Shown here piece after piece: positions 8,068 through 10,533 of a DNA stretch of 10,533 nucleotides. The stretch is from Candidatus Woesearchaeota archaeon. GTDB taxonomy: Archaea > Nanobdellota > Nanobdellia > Woesearchaeales > UBA10200. Position numbers and translations under genes: made by a program. How positions within the stretch are numbered: position 1 is the stretch's first letter; each line of letters begins with the position of its first letter. The notes beneath the pieces were generated by a model. It saw only the letters and a list, made by a program, of their open reading frames with translations, was not told where the DNA came from and did not search any database. Where the stretch lies: assembly GCA_018302185.1 (NCBI GenBank), contig JAGVZX010000016.1, positions 1 to 10,533 on the forward strand, given 5' to 3'.

Positions 8068-8085
8068 TTTATATAACTATATAAA
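8068..8085. promoter_or_regulatory. Palindromic TATA element in the divergent intergenic region
   Basis: TTTATATA at 8068-8075 and TATATAAA at 8078-8085 form perfect 8-bp inverted arms around AC. On the minus strand it places a TATA box 46-60 nt before the nucleotidyltransferase ATG, predicting a leader of about 20-35 nt. On the plus strand it is too far (over 150 nt) from herA to be that gene's obvious promoter. Confidence 0.5.
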
Positions 8086-8170
8086 TCTTTCTCTTTTAAA
8101 TACTTAAATATATAAAAAAGGTAATACTTTGTTCAATATCCAAATCATACTTCTATGCTGCATCAATAAA

Positions 8171-8181
8171 ACATTTAAATC
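8171..8181 (+). promoter_or_regulatory. Candidate TATA box for herA
   Basis: ACATTTAAATC lies about 65 nt before the herA ATG. A start site about 25 nt downstream (near 8200) would keep the GAGGGG ribosome site in the leader. Another AT-rich candidate, AAATATATAAAAAAGG at about 8106-8121, would give a leader near 100 nt. Confidence 0.35.
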
Positions 8182-8224
8182 AAATTCCATTTTTAGGTGA
8201 TAACTTAATTTTATTTTAGTTTGT

Positions 8225-8230
8225 GAGGGG
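8225..8230 (+). promoter_or_regulatory. Shine-Dalgarno site of herA
   Basis: GAGGGG lies 11 nt before the ATG at 8242-8244 and supports this start over the internal Met12 and Met15 codons. An in-frame TAA at 8233-8235 rules out any upstream extension. Confidence 0.6.
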
Positions 8231-8241
8231 TTTAACTTATC

Positions 8242-9876
8242 ATGGCAGAGAATATAGCTAGTGTGGATAATTCAATGAATAGTATGAATAGTATTAGTAT
8301 TAATAGCACTCCTCTTAAATCCAAAGGCCTAGTCATCTCCGGTGAATTTGGCAAGATAATTCTGCGCCAGAAATCAGAAGAAAATATCGAACTAGGTGAA
8401 TTGCTGGTTGCAGACACTCCTAATGGCAAAATAATTCTGCAAGCATATGACCTATTCTATGGCAGCCAGATAAGCCAGCAGAATTTAGAGCTTGTTTCTG
8501 GCTTAAGATTAGAGTATGAAGACAACAATGACCTTGAGTTCATGGACCCAAAACTGAGAAACTATACTCTTGCAGCAATAAAGCCCATGATTGCAACAGA
8601 TCACACAAGCGCAAGATTATGCAAATTATTGCCTGCATTCTTCTCTGAAGTAAGGGAGATTACAAAAGACGACTTGAAATTCTTGACAGTTGAAAAGGCA
8701 AAATATCCTTTATTTGTCGGCAAATTACGCTCTGGAAGCAAAGAGCTTGATGTTGACATCTATTTGCCTGGTGATAAGGTTTTCTCGCATCACATCCTTA
8801 TACCTGCAACCACAGGACGCGGAAAGAGCAATCTCACTAGCGTAATGCTCTGGAACCAAGTTGATAAAGATTACTGCGGCATCCTTGTCTTAGACCCTCA
8901 TGATGAATATTATGGCAGAGCAGGACTTGGCTTGAAAGACCATCCACAAAAGCAGAATGTAGTTTATTATACTCCTAAAAATCCTCCTCCTGGTGCAAAA
9001 ACTTTGGTTGTAAATATCAGAGACATAAAGCCAAATCATTTCTATGGCACAGTTGAATGGTCAGATCCGCAATTAGAAGGTATGACTTCTTACTTTCGTG
9101 AATATGGAAATAATTGGATCGAAGCGATAATACAAGAAAGGCCATTAAGCGGAAATGTAAGGTACAATGAAGCAACTATTGCTGTATTGAGAAGAAGACT
9201 GCTTTCTATGCTGGATCTTGAATATGCTAATAATAAATTATACTGCAGCGGTGTATTTGATCTTGTTGCTGGACAGACAACAATAAAAGACATCTGCAAT
9301 GAGCTAGAGCAGGCAAAAACTGTTATTGTTGACACTTCTAGTTTTGCTGGCAGTGTAGAGATATTGATTGGTGGATTAATTGCAAGCGAAATATTTTCAA
9401 GATACAAGCATTATAAGTTAAATGGACAGCTAGAGAGTAAACCAGTTGTTAGTGTTATTCTTGAGGAAGCTCCTCGCGTCTTGGGAAAAGAAGTGCTTGA
9501 ACGCGGCAGTAATATATTTGGCACGATCGCAAGAGAGGGAAGAAAGTTTAAGGTTGGATTGACAGCAATCACGCAATTGCCTTCTCTTATTCCAAGGGAG
9601 ATTCTTGCAAACATGAACACAAAGATAATTTTGGGAATTGAGATGGCTCCTGAACGACAAGCGATAATCGACAGCGCAAGCCAAGATTTGAGCACAGATA
9701 ATCGAAATATTGCTGCGCTTGATAAAGGAGAAGCGATCATAACCAGTAATTTCACAAAGTTTGCAACTCCTATAAAGATTCCTTTGTTTGAGGATGTTGT
9801 AAAGAAGACAAAAGAATCGCATAATGCTCAGAATAACAATGTAAGGAGAGAGTTTGGGGGAGTTAATTTAAGTTAA
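8242..9876 (+). CDS. herA: HerA bipolar DNA translocase/helicase (HerA-FtsK ATPase)
   Basis: The 544-residue cytoplasmic protein is an archaeal HerA, a hexameric ATPase that pumps DNA and works with NurA, Mre11 and Rad50 in end resection at double-strand breaks. Residues about 28-115 match the N-terminal HAS-barrel. The Walker A is ATTGRGKSN (189-197, Lys195; Arg replaces the common Ser in GSGKS). LVLDPHDEYY (215-224) is the DPHGEY-type motif with Asp for Gly. VVSVILEEAPRVL (402-414) is Walker B with catalytic Glu408/409. IAREGRKFKVGL (429-440) holds the likely arginine finger, and AITQLPSLIP (442-451) the sensor Gln. The C-terminal tail (520-544) is polar and probably flexible. Residues 11-22 are a Met-Asn-Ser/Ile-Ser low-complexity stretch from a tandem DNA repeat. 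It is 78 nt upstream of mre11 on the same strand. Length is within the HerA range and no truncation is seen. Confidence 0.95.
   Translation: MAENIASVDNSMNSMNSISINSTPLKSKGLVISGEFGKIILRQKSEENIELGELLVADTPNGKIILQAYDLFYGSQISQQNLELVSGLRLEYEDNNDLEFMDPKLRNYTLAAIKPMIATDHTSARLCKLLPAFFSEVREITKDDLKFLTVEKAKYPLFVGKLRSGSKELDVDIYLPGDKVFSHHILIPATTGRGKSNLTSVMLWNQVDKDYCGILVLDPHDEYYGRAGLGLKDHPQKQNVVYYTPKNPPPGAKTLVVNIRDIKPNHFYGTVEWSDPQLEGMTSYFREYGNNWIEAIIQERPLSGNVRYNEATIAVLRRRLLSMLDLEYANNKLYCSGVFDLVAGQTTIKDICNELEQAKTVIVDTSSFAGSVEILIGGLIASEIFSRYKHYKLNGQLESKPVVSVILEEAPRVLGKEVLERGSNIFGTIAREGRKFKVGLTAITQLPSLIPREILANMNTKIILGIEMAPERQAIIDSASQDLSTDNRNIAALDKGEAIITSNFTKFATPIKIPLFEDVVKKTKESHNAQNNNVRREFGGVNLS
8277..8306 (+). 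repeat. Tandem 9-nt repeat in the 5' end of herA
   Basis: GAATAGTAT is repeated perfectly at 8277-8285 and 8286-8294, followed by degenerate TAGTATTAATAG. It is in frame and encodes Asn-Ser-Met/Ile units, so copy change would lengthen or shorten the unstructured N-terminus by three residues without frameshift. Confidence 0.7.
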
Positions 9877-9906
9877 TTATTTATTTAATTAGTTTATTTT
9901 ATTTAA

Positions 9907-9943
9907 TGTATAATTTTGGTTATAATATTTTTAATTCAGGGGG
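9907..9943 (+). promoter_or_regulatory. Candidate TATA box and Shine-Dalgarno of mre11
   Basis: TGTATAATTTT at 9907-9917 is a TATA-like box whose predicted start site (about 9935) precedes the CAGGGGG ribosome site at 9937-9943, 11 nt before ATG 9955. The stretch 9877-9915 is T-rich and could also end herA transcripts, so mre11 may be transcribed from herA readthrough, from this promoter, or both. Confidence 0.35.
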
Positions 9944-9954
9944 TTTTTGTTATC

Positions 9955-10533
9955 ATGAAATTTGCGCATCTGGCAGACTGCCATATCGGAGCATGGAGAG
10001 ATCCAAAATTAAGGCTAGTCTCTAACAAGGCATTTGAAATTGCAATAGATAAATGCATAGAGGAAAAAGTAGATTTTGTTCTGATTGCAGGCGACCTGTT
10101 TAATACGTCTTTGCCATCTATTGATTCTCTAAAGATAGCTGCAACAAAATTTAGGGAGCTAAAAGACAATGACGTTCCAGTTTATGCCATTGCAGGAAGC
10201 CATGATTTCTCTCCTTCTGGAAAGACATTGATTGATGTATTGGAAAGCGCTGGTTTATTGGTCAATGTTGTTAAAGGCAGAATAGTAGAAGATGAAAGCG
10301 ACAAAAGTAAGTCCAAGCTATTACTTAATTTTACAGTTGATAAAAAGACAGGCGCAAAAATAACAGGATTGTTAGGAAAACGCGGAATGCTGGACAGAAT
10401 CTACTACGAAAACCTTGATTTAGCTAATCTTGAGGCAGAATCTGGCTTTAAGATCTTTATGTTCCACACAGCATTGACTGAATTAAAGCCAAAAGACCTT
10501 GAGAAGATGGACTCTTCGCCTATCTCTTTTTTG
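9955..10533 (+). CDS. mre11: Mre11 double-strand-break repair nuclease, N-terminal part (cut by window edge)
   Basis: The first 193 codons of a calcineurin-like metallophosphoesterase of the Mre11/SbcD family are present, read in one frame to the last base. Family motifs in order are HLADCHIG (5-12, Asp8 and His10), AGDLF (45-49, Asp47), AGSHDFSPSGKT (80-91, His83), and FHTALTEL (170-177, His171). These match phosphoesterase motifs I to IV, of which the usual third is GNHD; here Asn is replaced by Ser82. The HGHxH motif, the cap domain and the Rad50-binding C-terminus would lie past 10533. Mre11 acts as a dimer with Rad50 in processing DNA ends, and its place after herA matches archaeal herA-mre11-rad50-nurA clusters. 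The start ATG follows an SD-like CAGGGGG. The true family assignment is firm even though the gene is partial. Confidence 0.93.
   Translation, partial: MKFAHLADCHIGAWRDPKLRLVSNKAFEIAIDKCIEEKVDFVLIAGDLFNTSLPSIDSLKIAATKFRELKDNDVPVYAIAGSHDFSPSGKTLIDVLESAGLLVNVVKGRIVEDESDKSKSKLLLNFTVDKKTGAKITGLLGKRGMLDRIYYENLDLANLEAESGFKIFMFHTALTELKPKDLEKMDSSPISFL

Noticed and set aside
8223..8261. Short GTG-started frame of 12 codons overlapping the herA start.
   Set aside because: It uses the herA Shine-Dalgarno itself as coding sequence and lacks its own well-spaced ribosome site other than the distant AGGTGAT; chance is likelier.

Overview
The window reads as a piece of an archaeal chromosome. The evidence is a herA gene followed on the same strand by mre11 (the usual archaeal end-resection cluster), AT-rich TATA-like boxes upstream of genes, and short GGTGA/GAGG-type Shine-Dalgarno sequences. 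Small gene-dense spacing, moderate-to-low GC and several uncharacterised proteins suggest a DPANN lineage (Woesearchaeota/Pacearchaeota-like). That placement is inference, because no rRNA or other phylogenetic marker lies in the window.

Layout. Minus strand, from left: (1) positions 8-4330, a very large (about 1440 aa) soluble protein of unknown function with several helix-turn-helix-like segments; (2) 4451-5449, a PiT-family phosphate permease, preceded in transcription by (3) 5453-6157, a DUF47/PhoU-like protein, the two forming a tight phosphate-uptake operon; (4) 6248-8022, a compact AT-rich three-gene cassette transcribed as nucleotidyltransferase, then a small protein with a RelE-like tail, then a six-helix membrane protein. 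Plus strand: (5) 8242-9876 herA, and (6) 9955 to the window end, the first 193 codons of mre11, cut by the edge. The longest non-coding stretch is the 218-base divergent region 8023-8241; there are no tRNA, rRNA, CRISPR or recognisable IS sequences.

How it fits together. HerA (translocating ATPase) and Mre11 (nuclease) belong to the HerA-NurA-Mre11-Rad50 machinery that resects double-strand breaks; rad50 and nurA would be expected beyond the right edge. DUF47 plus PiT is a standard phosphate or metal-phosphate import pair in archaea and bacteria. The cassette between them looks like an accessory insertion: its genes overlap or nearly touch, it is visibly poorer in GC than the phosphate genes, and the nucleotidyltransferase plus toxin-like small protein resembles a toxin-antitoxin or defence arrangement. 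The assignment is tentative. The giant protein and this cassette are the least explained parts of the window. The mre11 start also carries an unusual Ser in place of Asn in the metal-binding GNHD motif.
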